The notes: generated by a model from the sequence alone, not told the origin. Shown: positions 16,622-24,536, counted from the stretch's first letter. The stretch is 37,752 nt of DNA from an uncultured Porphyromonadaceae bacterium (GCA_947177365.1 CAMWUD010000002.1:1-37752); one strand, 5' to 3'. A program made the numbers and translations.

Positions 16622-18133
16622 TTATTCAGAGATTGTCTTGATATAATAAGTGTAGAGGATGCGGCCTTGCGGATTCGACGAGGCGGCTGTCAGTGTTTCC
16701 TTGATTGAATTGGCAAGCGACGGATTGCCGGGACAACCGAAGAATGCATCGGCTTCGGCTATGCAGGGCATGGCTTTTGAAATCACGATGTTGGCTCTGA
16801 ACAGGTCTGTAGAATTTGTGTTCCCCGAGAACGAGCCATCGAACTGACCATCGAAATCAACATTGATTTCATTCCAGCCGGCGGGCATTTCCTTGACTGT
16901 GTGCATAGATGCGGTAAGGAACATATTCACCTCCGGTTTGTTGATGCGTTCTACTTCATCCGCAGAGATTGAGTCGCCTTTCTCCGATATGGCAAGCATG
17001 GTTTCAGCCATGTCAAAGACACGGATTTCCACATCGTCGATTCTGAAGCCGTCCTGAGCGCCAAAGTCAATATAAAGGTCGCTTAACAGATGCTCGTATC
17101 TGATGTCGTCGGGCACACCGGCCTCTTGCATGCGTTTTGCGTTGGTAATGGCATTTTTCCAGTTCACGCCAAGCGGATAATACTCGGCCAGCGCGCCAAG
17201 AGATACGTCGAGTGGCGCGTAGCCGCTTGAGGCTCCGCCGGCTGTGGCAAATGGTTTGCAGTAGCTGACATAGTCATTGGTTCCTCCATTTTCAATGACT
17301 GCGGTCACGAAGTCTGTTCCATTGTCGTTGTGATAGTTGCCGCCTTGTTTGAGGGAGATGTATTTTGTTGCGGTAGGATAGGCGAAATCATGGCTGCCCA
17401 GAACATATTTCGGAGTAGTAGGGGCTGTCATGCCCACCGCGTTTTCGACTAATGAATTCAGACGGTTGGCATTGTCATCGAATACAGCGAGAAACATGTG
17501 CTTGTCTTTGCCGTTCTCAGTAAAATCCCACTTGTAGAAAGTTATGTTATTGCCATTCGAAAGCCACTCAATAAAGTAACGTTTTGCATAAGCAGCCTTT
17601 TCAATACCGGCTCCTTTATATTCTTCAAAATCGGTCATCAGCAGAGCAGGCTGATTTTCAGAGACTATTTGTTGCAATGTGGCTTCAATCGGAGCTTTCT
17701 GCTTGTCGTAGGTGCGTGGGTTGAGCATGTAATTGTACAGCTGGGTGTGCGAATAGTCCAGCGGCTGTATCTTTTCGTCAGCCAATCCATAGAATCTGAT
17801 GGCTTGATTTGCTGCAAGTTTGTTTATAATCGCCTGCAGTATTTTCTTGCTTTCTTCGGTCGAATATGCGTAATTCATGCCGTCGGACATGTCGACGTAT
17901 ACTGATGCGCCGTCATTCAGCAGATGTGTGTCATGTGTAAGTTCGACGTAGCGGTCGAGTTGTACCCGCTGAAAAGTGTATGAAGGCGTTCTTGTCAGTA
18001 GCCATGCCAGCAGGCCGACAATCACTATGACACATGCCAGAGCACCTGCTATAAGGAATCGTGAGGTTGATTTTTTCTTTTTGCCATTACGTGAACGTGT
18101 AGACGAAGATGAATGTGATGACCTGCGAGCCAT
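16622..18133 (-). CDS. Membrane-anchored extracytoplasmic protein with degenerate VWA-like domain
   Basis: A 503-residue protein: a Ser/Arg/Lys-rich cytoplasmic head (1-25), one transmembrane helix (about 26-47) and a large outside domain. The outside domain opens like a von Willebrand A fold, with SVYVDMSDGMNYA (77-89) where a MIDAS DxSxS motif would sit, IRFYGLAD (112-119), and PALLMTDFEEY (162-172) matching the strand that usually carries a MIDAS Asp. The motif reads D-M-S-D-G, so metal binding is uncertain. A second domain follows (FRIDDVEIRVFDMAETML; EINVDFDGQFDGSF). It is the first gene of the Ter/tubulin operon. VWA proteins (TerY-like) recur in known Ter systems, but those are usually cytoplasmic. 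Confidence 0.65.
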   Translation of the reverse strand: MARRSSHSSSSTRSRNGKKKKSTSRFLIAGALACVIVIVGLLAWLLTRTPSYTFQRVQLDRYVELTHDTHLLNDGASVYVDMSDGMNYAYSTEESKKILQAIINKLAANQAIRFYGLADEKIQPLDYSHTQLYNYMLNPRTYDKQKAPIEATLQQIVSENQPALLMTDFEEYKGAGIEKAAYAKRYFIEWLSNGNNITFYKWDFTENGKDKHMFLAVFDDNANRLNSLVENAVGMTAPTTPKYVLGSHDFAYPTATKYISLKQGGNYHNDNGTDFVTAVIENGGTNDYVSYCKPFATAGGASSGYAPLDVSLGALAEYYPLGVNWKNAITNAKRMQEAGVPDDIRYEHLLSDLYIDFGAQDGFRIDDVEIRVFDMAETMLAISEKGDSISADEVERINKPEVNMFLTASMHTVKEMPAGWNEINVDFDGQFDGSFSGNTNSTDLFRANIVISKAMPCIAEADAFFGCPGNPSLANSIKETLTAASSNPQGRILYTYYIKTISE

Positions 18134-18186
18134 AGATAGGTTTATTGTAGCTGCTCTATAGACATCTCCTGATTTGAGCGGGTACG

Positions 18187-18507
18187 AAAAAAGCGTGAGT
18201 GTCTGTACTTGTTGCTCGTCCCACTATCGGAGGCTTCTCGCATTGCCTATTGGAGTTGGACGGCAACGCAGAAGCCCACGCTTGAATATGTGACATTTGT
18301 ATTCAGCCATGGCTCCTCTCGGAGTACAATGCTGAATACGCATATATACATATCCACGGGCATCTACCGTTGCTTCATCCCTGACTCCAATGTGAATTTT
18401 GCGAGAATTCCCGATAGTCAAGAATCAAACGTCGAGTAAACGCTTACATTATGTAGTTGCATCCCACCTCTCTAAACCCCAGACCGGGGCTTCTGCTGTG
18501 CGGTCTG
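18187..18507 (-). ncRNA. Long rod-shaped structured RNA, leader of the Ter/tubulin operon or an independent 6S-like RNA
   Basis: Nine nested, collinear helices fold 18191-18445 into one imperfect rod: 18191-18196/18440-18445, 18215-18218/18433-18436, 18223-18230/18411-18418, 18235-18242/18400-18407, 18249-18256/18384-18391, 18263-18268/18368-18373, 18274-18277/18358-18361, 18286-18291/18348-18353, 18299-18307/18331-18339. A CTCC/GGAG tip closes it. A separate 7-bp hairpin (18480-18486/18501-18507) lies at the predicted 5' end. On the minus strand a good promoter precedes it and six T follow the closing helix (18192-18187), so minus is the likely strand. The rod shape recalls 6S RNA, but I cannot confirm that. 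No other promoter is visible before the operon start at 18133, so it may be a regulatory leader. These elements account for most of the 419-base gap. Confidence 0.62.
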
Positions 18508-18513
18508 CATTTG

Positions 18514-18545
18514 CAAAGTTAAAAATATTTTTTCAAATAACAATA
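18514..18545 (-). promoter_or_regulatory. Promoter of the structured RNA and probably of the Ter/tubulin operon
   Basis: On the minus strand TATTG (18545-18541), a 19-base A/T-rich spacer, then TAACTTTG (18521-18514), which fits the Bacteroidetes consensus. The transcript would begin near 18507, exactly at the 5' hairpin of the structured RNA. Confidence 0.7.
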
Positions 18546-18552
18546 CTATGTG

Positions 18553-19093
18553 TTAAGAAACATATCCGAACTGTCTGATTTCTTCGATTCCGTCATGATT
18601 ATGGAAGAATCCGCACACGAGGGTGAGGTATTCGGGCAGAAAGCCGTTGCTGCCCCATAGCAGTTCGATGCCGAAGAGTTCGGATGTGGTGCGTCCGATG
18701 TCGAAACCGTATGATTCAAGCGAGGGTCTGACCAGATCGGGATGCCGGCAGGGCTGGTTTTCAAGCCGTGAACAAGTGCCTTCAGGGCAATACAGGCAGC
18801 TCCCGGCATATGCGAAAGCCTTGCCGCCGTATGTCTTTCCCATGTCGCGCAGTTTCTTTTCAATGCGCAGACGTTCCGGACGAAAGAATCTGTCAACCTC
18901 GGAGAATGGTATTTCTTTGCCGTCGGGCGTGATTCTGGTTGCAAGCAAAAGCACACGGCTGTACTGGCGGAGTTCCGCCATAGTGTCGTGCGTAAACGGC
19001 GGACAGACCCAGACCTTGCCATAATTCCGGCTCTATATATTCATCAGTGGAGATTTCGGCTGTGAAATCCTGTACCTGATATGTGAATGTCAT
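18553..19093 (-). pseudogene. DUF2284 predicted metal-binding protein, frameshifted with lost cysteine pair
   Basis: Two frames are needed to read this family. The N-terminal part (MTFTYQVQDFTAEISTDEYIEPE) starts at 19093 and runs off-frame near 19030. The rest (RNYGKVWVCPPFTHDT..., SCLYCPEGTCSRLENQPCRHP, GIELLWG, LVCGFFHN) reads in another frame down to TAA at 18553. DUF2284 proteins normally carry a Cys-x-x-Cys just before the YGK.W.CPP motif. Here that segment is absent and an in-frame TAG sits just upstream, so the gene appears to have lost about nine residues and gained a frameshift. Alternatively a shorter protein starts at the ATG at 18981. Its start overlaps the ABC ATPase stop (ATGA), as expected for the intact ancestor. 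A sequencing error would also explain it. Confidence 0.62.
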
Positions 19094-19842
19094 TTTTCCT
19101 TCTGCCATAACATTTCTTCTAAACTGATATTCGGCGATGAGAATAGCCGTTGAATATGTCCGCTCTGTATCATTTCACTTACCGTGAGGTTGTAAAGTGT
19201 GCCGTTGTCAACCAGAGCTATACAGTCGCACTTCCGGAGCGCCACATCCAGCTCATGGGTTGAGAACAGCACGCATTTGCCTTTGTCGTGCGCCAGAGAG
19301 TGAAGAAGCGATACGAGTTCGTATCGGTTGGGCAAATCAAGGAAAGAGGTGGGTTCGTCAAGAAGTATGGCCGGTGTGTCCTGGGCCAGAGCACGTGCAA
19401 TCATTATACGCTGACATTCTCCGTCGCTCATGGTGTCCATCGTCCGCCGGGCATAGTTCTCCATCCCCACGGCGCTGATGGCATCCATTACTATTTGTCG
19501 GTCGCTTTCCTGCATCCGGCCGATCCAGTTGGTATAAGGCGCGCGACCGATGGCCACGACATCCTCGCACCGCAGATTGGGAATCCGTGTGCGCTCGGTG
19601 GTGACGAATGCAATCGACCTGGCGAGTCCGCCCGGTGAGAGCGAACGTATGTCTTTGCCGTCAAGTATGATTTCGCCCGAATATCGCCGGTTTAGTCCGG
19701 CGAGTGCTCTCAGAAGGGTGGATTTGCCGGAACCGTTACGCCCGATAAGGGCGGTCAGTTGCCCTTTGCCGAAAGAAGTGTTCACGTCCCGGAGCAGGGT
19801 GCGGGGACCGTAGCCTATTGAGAAGTCCTTCAGTTGTATCAT
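19090..19842 (-). CDS. ABC importer ATPase, FecE/BtuD family
   Basis: A 250-residue ATPase of the iron-chelate/cobalamin importer type. Motifs: Walker A GRNGSGKST (34-42), signature MSDGECQR (138-145, SDGEC in place of the usual LSGGQ), Walker B AILLDEPT (158-165) and H-loop STHE (194-197). The start at 19842 is chosen because it opens directly with the family N-terminus MIQLKDFSIGYG and overlaps the permease stop by 4 bases (ATGA). It would power uptake through the adjacent FecCD/BtuC permease. The substrate could be a corrinoid or a ferric chelate, since the sequence alone does not decide. Confidence 0.9.
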   Translation of the reverse strand: MIQLKDFSIGYGPRTLLRDVNTSFGKGQLTALIGRNGSGKSTLLRALAGLNRRYSGEIILDGKDIRSLSPGGLARSIAFVTTERTRIPNLRCEDVVAIGRAPYTNWIGRMQESDRQIVMDAISAVGMENYARRTMDTMSDGECQRIMIARALAQDTPAILLDEPTSFLDLPNRYELVSLLHSLAHDKGKCVLFSTHELDVALRKCDCIALVDNGTLYNLTVSEMIQSGHIQRLFSSPNISLEEMLWQKEK

Positions 19843-20840
19843 GCGGTAACGGATTTGTTGCGTAGCACCACCCAGACTACCACCGGGATACCGAGCAGTG
19901 CGGTGATTGCATTGACTGGCAAAGTGAATAGCTTGGAGACGAGATCGCAAAGCAGCAGCACGCAGGCTCCGGTAAGAACTGTTCCGGGTACGAGTATGCG
20001 ATGGTCGCTGTTGTCGAACAGCATCCGGGTGACGTGCGGCATGGCGAGTCCTATAAAGCCGATGGGGCCGCAGAATGCCGTTACTGTTCCTGCAAGCAAA
20101 GTCGTCGACAGAAACAAAAGGCTGCGGGAGCGCCGGATGTCCAGACCCATGGTCACGGCATATTCCTCACCGAAAAGGAGCAGGTTGAGCGCTTTGATGG
20201 TGATGACTGCCAGCGCCAGCCCTGCCGCTACGGCCGGGATAAGGATGTAGAGCTGGGCTACGGTCACATCGCCCAGCGACCCCATTGTCCAGATTACAAA
20301 TGCCTTGAGCGACTCTTCTTTGCTGAGATACTGAAGAATCTGCACTATCGCGCCGACTCCCGACGAGAACATCATGCCGAGAATGAGTATGACCATAATG
20401 TCTTTGATCCGGTGCCCGACAGCAGCTATGACTATTAGTACTGCGGCAGCGCCAATCCATGCGGCTCCGGCAATGCCGAGCGATGTGAAGGATGCCGACA
20501 TCCCGAAAAGCGGCGCGCCGAGAATAAACAGAGCCACACCGAGACTCGCGCCGGAGCTTATGCCGAGGACATAGGGTCCGGCGAGCGGATTGCGGAAGAG
20601 TGTCTGCATCTGGAGGCCGCTCACCGACAGTGCGGCTCCTGCAAGCAGAGCCACAACCGCCTTTATGAGCCGGATGTTGAGTATGATTTTTGCCGTTGTC
20701 CGGGGACAGTCGCCGCCGGTGAGTGCCGCCCACACATCGCGCAACGGCACAGCGACAGACCCCACCGACAGATCCAGCATAAACAGGAACAGAGTGAGTG
20801 CAGTCAGCACTGTGAAGAGAATCGAGGCTCTGGTACGCAT
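19839..20840 (-). CDS. ABC importer permease, FecCD/BtuC family
   Basis: A 333-residue inner-membrane protein with about ten hydrophobic helices and family signatures: LSVSGLQMQTLFRNPLAGPYVLGISSGASLG (residues about 62-93), GMMFSSGVGAIVQILQYL, WTMGSLGDV, LLLFGEEYAVTMGLDI, FCGPIGFIGLAMPHVTR and a C-terminal LGIPVVVWVVLR. This type forms a homodimeric channel for iron-siderophore, heme or B12 uptake. It starts next to the stop of the binding-protein gene and overlaps the ATPase gene, so the three are one transport unit. Proximity to the riboswitch-controlled corrinoid operon supports B12 as a candidate, but this operon has no riboswitch of its own. Confidence 0.93.
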   Translation of the reverse strand: MRTRASILFTVLTALTLFLFMLDLSVGSVAVPLRDVWAALTGGDCPRTTAKIILNIRLIKAVVALLAGAALSVSGLQMQTLFRNPLAGPYVLGISSGASLGVALFILGAPLFGMSASFTSLGIAGAAWIGAAAVLIVIAAVGHRIKDIMVILILGMMFSSGVGAIVQILQYLSKEESLKAFVIWTMGSLGDVTVAQLYILIPAVAAGLALAVITIKALNLLLFGEEYAVTMGLDIRRSRSLLFLSTTLLAGTVTAFCGPIGFIGLAMPHVTRMLFDNSDHRILVPGTVLTGACVLLLCDLVSKLFTLPVNAITALLGIPVVVWVVLRNKSVTA

Positions 20841-21983
20841 TTATTTCAGTTGCTTATAGTACACGAAATCTTCTTCGACGAGTTCGGGATGGAAGATTTT
20901 GACGAGGTCGCGCAGCAGAATATCGGGATGCACCACAGCCGATTCATAATAGTCGTTGCCTCCGGCGGCATTTGTCCTGAGGGTGTTGTTCCAGACATTG
21001 CCGCTGCGGAAGCAGCGGGTGTCGGCGAACTTCGGACATGATGCCTTGAGTTCGTCAAGCGAGCCGGCGTTGCCTACGTTGAGCCACATGTCCGCTTCGG
21101 ATGTGAGGCGATATGCCTCTTCAAGGTCTATGGGCATTGATGTATTGCCGGTGTTCCTGTCATATATGTACTTGCCTCCGGCATCCTTGACAAGACGCGC
21201 TACATAATTCCGGGTCGAGGGCATGAACCAGGAGTCGCCATAAGGAGTGTTGAGCATCACGGCCGGAGCATCGGCTTTGCTGTCGGCCACTTTCTTTTTC
21301 AGCTCGTTGTACCTGGCCGGTATGCCGGCGAAAACCTCTTCGCCGTCGGCACGTCGGCCGACAAGCTCTGAAAGAGCGACTATCCATTCGGCTTTTCCAA
21401 GCGGCGATTCCTCGAGATAGTCGCCTACGTACATGAAGGGTATTCCCAGCTCTTTGAGTTTTCCTTCCATCGAACTTGCTCCGTTTACTCCGTACAGAAG
21501 CACAATGTCCGGGTCGAGTGAGAGGAGCAGTTCGTAGTTGATGTTGCCTTCGTAGCCTATGTCGCCTATGCTGTCGCGCTTTGCTACGATGACAGGATTG
21601 GAAATATAGTCGATGCCGGAGACACCGACCACGCGTCCGGCCTCGCCGATGGCATCAAGCATGGCGATATGCGTGGACGACATAGTCACGATACGGGAGG
21701 CGTCGCCTTCAATAATCTGACCGGTGAAACCTTCGGGAGCCGCCTCGCCGCCTCTGGCTATGAAGAGCTGAGTGCTTATACTGTCGGCGCCCTGCCACGG
21801 ATTTGTTATTGTAATGACGGAACTTTCGTATCCGTCGGCCCCCTTGATGTCGAAGCCGGAGGCATATTCGGGGGGATAGAGCTGTTTGCTGAAATCGCCT
21901 GACGGGGCTGTGCTCCTGCCATTGCAGGCCGCCAGCAGGGCGGTCAGCAGACACAGGCTCAGGAGGGATTTGCACTTTTGCAT
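20841..21983 (-). CDS. ABC importer substrate-binding lipoprotein, FepB/BtuF family
   Basis: A 380-residue lipoprotein (MQKCKSLLSLCLLTALLAAC, lipid Cys at 20) with the two-lobed periplasmic binding fold: RIVTMSSTHIAMLDAIGEAGRVVGVSG, LLLSLDPDIVLLYGV, PFMYVGDYLEESPLGKAEWI, PAVMLNTPYGDSWFMP and a C-terminal DYYESAVVHPDILLRDLVKIFHPEL. This resembles the FepB/BtuF group that delivers metal chelates or corrinoids to FecCD/BtuC permeases. An alternative start at 22013 (MKKQPKIHLN...) would overlap the upstream stop as ATGA, a pattern seen elsewhere in this operon. I chose 21983 because it gives a compact lipoprotein signal. The protein is long for BtuF, with about 60 extra residues before the first lobe. 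Confidence 0.85.
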   Translation of the reverse strand: MQKCKSLLSLCLLTALLAACNGRSTAPSGDFSKQLYPPEYASGFDIKGADGYESSVITITNPWQGADSISTQLFIARGGEAAPEGFTGQIIEGDASRIVTMSSTHIAMLDAIGEAGRVVGVSGIDYISNPVIVAKRDSIGDIGYEGNINYELLLSLDPDIVLLYGVNGASSMEGKLKELGIPFMYVGDYLEESPLGKAEWIVALSELVGRRADGEEVFAGIPARYNELKKKVADSKADAPAVMLNTPYGDSWFMPSTRNYVARLVKDAGGKYIYDRNTGNTSMPIDLEEAYRLTSEADMWLNVGNAGSLDELKASCPKFADTRCFRSGNVWNNTLRTNAAGGNDYYESAVVHPDILLRDLVKIFHPELVEEDFVYYKQLK

Positions 21984-22009
21984 ATTCAGATGAATTTTGG
22001 GTTGTTTCT

Positions 22010-23575
22010 TCATAGCCCGAAGCATTCGGTCACGGCCTTGCGTATCTTTTCTGCTTCTGGCGACTGGCTGCGGAGTATGTCCAGTATAGTGGTGATGTAC
22101 TGTTCTTTGCCGTTGAGTCCGCAAAGACCGGCTACATTGCTGCCCGGAATCATCGACTTCTGGTTGTAGACCCGCAGCACGCTACGGTAGTCGTTGTCGT
22201 TGAGATACCTGCGGAATTCCTTGCAGAAACTCTCGTAGAGTCCGCGCGGGTTGATTTCGTGTTTCAGGGCGTCCATATGGGCTTCCAGCTGTCCGATGTT
22301 GGCGAAGCGTCCGTCGATACGGTATTCGACAGTCTGTTTCACCCGATGGCGTGTGTGCTGGAGCGCCTGGCGGTGAAGGTCGGTACGGAACTGCTGCATT
22401 ATGCTGTGTCGCACTTTGCCGAATACTTTGTCGGGATTGCGGTGGCAATAGCTGGCCACGGCTCTTACAATATCCTCGAGCATCAGTATGTTCTCTATTT
22501 CCGCCACATCGGGAACCATCACCCGCTTGCGGCGCAGGTAGGCTACCTCGCGCTCGTCGCGACGGTCGCGGTCGACTATGCCCACTGCATCGTTGTGGTG
22601 CATGGCGTTAAGGTCGTTGAATGTGCGTGTGGCTTCTATCACCTTGTTGCAGCTGCCCAGCGATTTCACGCTGTACTCTTTGAATATAAGCGGATAAAGC
22701 TTCGAGTCGATGCTGTGAACGCCATCGCCTTCGATAAACATCACCGGCTTGCGGGCTCCGATCAGGGCACGGTACATGTCGTCGGTGAGCGGAGAGTCGG
22801 GCGGCAGCAGCAGGTAGTCCCATTTCTGGGATGCGGCATCGAAGTCTCTTACCCATATCACCTGTGCTCCGGCGCGGGTGGAGGTGAATTCCAGATCGTG
22901 CGTGGTGTAGGCGAAGCGGCAGTCGGGGCGGAGAAGCTCTAGACGGTTCCACAGAGTCTGCATCATTGACGGGTGCAGGAATATCTCCGGAGAGTCTACG
23001 AAGATTATGCTACCTTTCGGCGCATAGAGGATAGCTCCGGCATAAAACAGCACAGCGCGCTCGCCGTCGCTGAGCCGCAGGGCGGAGTACGCGCTCTGGT
23101 CGAGTCCGCGTGCGAACAGCACCTTGCCGCTTTCAATCAGCACACGGCTGCCCGGAAACACCTCCTGCCACAGCGATATCACACTGTCGAGCCGGGTGGG
23201 GCGCAGACTGATTGCGCCATTTTTGCCGCCGGCCACCATGGCGAGCTTATAGCCAATGAGATTGAGCATCTCATCGTGCATAAGCATGGCGAGTATGCGT
23301 TCGAACTGGCTGCTGTCATCGCCGGAATTCTGCGGCATGCCCGCCTGTTCGTAGAGCGTGTCCACGGAGTTGGCCGTGATGTTGCGCCTCCGTCCGTACA
23401 GAGCCTCGAGAGCGGAGATGCGGAACGCCTTCTCTCCGAGGTCTTCGATAAGGCGGTTGGCAAAGCGTGATTTACCGGCGCCGTTGGCTCCGATAATCAC
23501 TATATCCCGGGTGTCGGAGCCGATGCTTTCGCGGCTGCCGTCGATGCGTTGCGGAAGAGAGAGAAGGCTGTTCAT
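22010..23575 (-). CDS. Fused AAA ATPase-DUF4435 (TOPRIM-like) protein, PARIS AriA/AriB-like
   Basis: A 521-residue protein with an ABC-type AAA ATPase at the N-terminus: Walker A GANGAGKS (29-36), signature LSDGE (168-172), Walker B IIFVDSPE (190-197), and THD at 225-227. From about 275 it continues into a DUF4435/TOPRIM-like domain with VMFIEGDG (278-285, Glu 282), VGIVDRDRRD (331-340) and VAEIENILM (357-365). In the PARIS anti-phage system AriA is the ATPase and AriB is a DUF4435 nuclease, and fused forms are known. The gene sits in a transport operon, 1 base after a lipoprotein gene and abutting the binding-protein gene. Defence is therefore possible but not demonstrated by context. Confidence 0.8.
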   Translation of the reverse strand: MNSLLSLPQRIDGSRESIGSDTRDIVIIGANGAGKSRFANRLIEDLGEKAFRISALEALYGRRRNITANSVDTLYEQAGMPQNSGDDSSQFERILAMLMHDEMLNLIGYKLAMVAGGKNGAISLRPTRLDSVISLWQEVFPGSRVLIESGKVLFARGLDQSAYSALRLSDGERAVLFYAGAILYAPKGSIIFVDSPEIFLHPSMMQTLWNRLELLRPDCRFAYTTHDLEFTSTRAGAQVIWVRDFDAASQKWDYLLLPPDSPLTDDMYRALIGARKPVMFIEGDGVHSIDSKLYPLIFKEYSVKSLGSCNKVIEATRTFNDLNAMHHNDAVGIVDRDRRDEREVAYLRRKRVMVPDVAEIENILMLEDIVRAVASYCHRNPDKVFGKVRHSIMQQFRTDLHRQALQHTRHRVKQTVEYRIDGRFANIGQLEAHMDALKHEINPRGLYESFCKEFRRYLNDNDYRSVLRVYNQKSMIPGSNVAGLCGLNGKEQYITTILDILRSQSPEAEKIRKAVTECFGL

Positions 23576-23576
23576 A

Positions 23577-24020
23577 TCAGTATGGAGTGAAGGTGAGGTT
23601 GTCGAGCGGGCCGGTTCCGGAGGTGGTGTATATCTCCATGTCGGGATAAGTGCCGGTGATGCTGTCGTACTGGTCCCACCAGCTGAATGTCCATATGGAG
23701 TTCATCGCGTAGTCGTAGTAGCTCAGGTAGAGCAGACCGCGGTTGTAGTCTACCGAGTATGTGCCGGCATAGGCCTCCATGCCCGGGATGATATATCCGT
23801 ATGAATCGCAGGGCGAAATCTGGAATTCGCCGTTGTTGTAGAAGTCGGCTACCCACAAGGCGTTGTACGACCCGGGGTAGGCGTAAGCGGCGAAACTGCG
23901 TCCGGCAAACCACGACGGGGTGTATGGGTTGTAGGGTTCGTCCTGGCAGCTTTGCATGGTCAGCGACATCACGGCGAATACCGCAGCGGCCCAGAAAGAA
24001 TTGATATCAGACTTTTTCAT
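23577..24020 (-). CDS. Small lipoprotein of unknown function
   Basis: A 147-residue protein with a lipoprotein signal ending LTMQSC (Cys 25). The mature part is rich in Tyr, Trp and Phe (SFAAYAYPGSYNALW, LLYLSYYDYAMNSIW, WWDQYDSITGTYPDM) and probably forms a small beta-barrel or sandwich, similar in style to lipocalin-like Bacteroidales lipoproteins. I recognise no family. It is the first gene of the operon that continues with the AAA-DUF4435 protein and the ABC importer. The predicted transcription start falls at or next to its ATG, so its mRNA may be leaderless. Confidence 0.78.
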   Translation of the reverse strand: MKKSDINSFWAAAVFAVMSLTMQSCQDEPYNPYTPSWFAGRSFAAYAYPGSYNALWVADFYNNGEFQISPCDSYGYIIPGMEAYAGTYSVDYNRGLLYLSYYDYAMNSIWTFSWWDQYDSITGTYPDMEIYTTSGTGPLDNLTFTPY

Positions 24021-24025
24021 AGTGG

Positions 24026-24057
24026 CAAATGTAGTGAATAATTGTTATGAAAACAAA
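24026..24057 (-). promoter_or_regulatory. Promoter of the lipoprotein/AAA/ABC-importer operon
   Basis: On the minus strand TTTG (24057-24054), a 20-base spacer, then TACATTTG (24033-24026). Only 5 bases separate the -7 element from the ATG at 24020, so transcription would start at or beside the A of the start codon. Confidence 0.65.
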
Positions 24058-24095
24058 TAAAGCGGAGCATTTGTGCATTTGCAGTGGATGATTTG

Positions 24096-24536
24096 TCAGA
24101 TATCATCGTCTTCATCATCGAAATCAAAGTCAAAGTCCCAGCCATCGGAGATGTCGGAAGTGAACTTGCTGAGTTCGCGTCCTTCGCGTTTGGTGGGGCG
24201 TCCGAGGCCTTTGCGGCGGTCGATGAAACCGGAAATTTTAACCACCTCAAGCAGGTCGAGCTGGCTTTGTGGAGTGATGTTCTCCATGTATTCGGGCACG
24301 AGCTTGGCGCCGAGGCGGTTTTCAGTCACGGCCAGCACGCGGAATGAGTATGTCACCGGTGGCTTGCGCACATTTACCACGTCGCCCGCCTTAATGGTTC
24401 GCGATGGTTTGATGGGCGTCGAATTGTCGACACCCACACTTACACGGCCTTTTTTGCAGGCCTCGGTGGCTATGGTGCGGGTCTTGAACACGCGCACGGC
24501 CCAGAGCCATTTGTCGATTCTTACTTCTGATGCCAT
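24096..24536 (-). CDS. hslR: S4-domain RNA-binding protein, Hsp15/HslR family
   Basis: A 146-residue protein. The S4 RNA-binding domain opens it: MASEVRIDKWLWAVRVFKTRTIATEACKKGRVSVGV, then the KAGDVV motif. Hsp15 in other bacteria recognises stalled 50S subunits carrying peptidyl-tRNA and helps rescue them. The C-terminus is strongly acidic (DFDFDFDDEDDDI), longer than in Escherichia coli. The start at 24536 is the standard Hsp15 start. An upstream in-frame ATG lies inside pth. It follows pth by 7 bases, which suits a shared role in clearing peptidyl-tRNA. Confidence 0.88.
   Translation of the reverse strand: MASEVRIDKWLWAVRVFKTRTIATEACKKGRVSVGVDNSTPIKPSRTIKAGDVVNVRKPPVTYSFRVLAVTENRLGAKLVPEYMENITPQSQLDLLEVVKISGFIDRRKGLGRPTKREGRELSKFTSDISDGWDFDFDFDDEDDDI

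Noticed and set aside
18224-18439. Small open frames of 65 and 76 codons within the structured RNA
   Set aside because: The extensive nested base pairing explains this region better, and neither frame has a plausible protein pattern.
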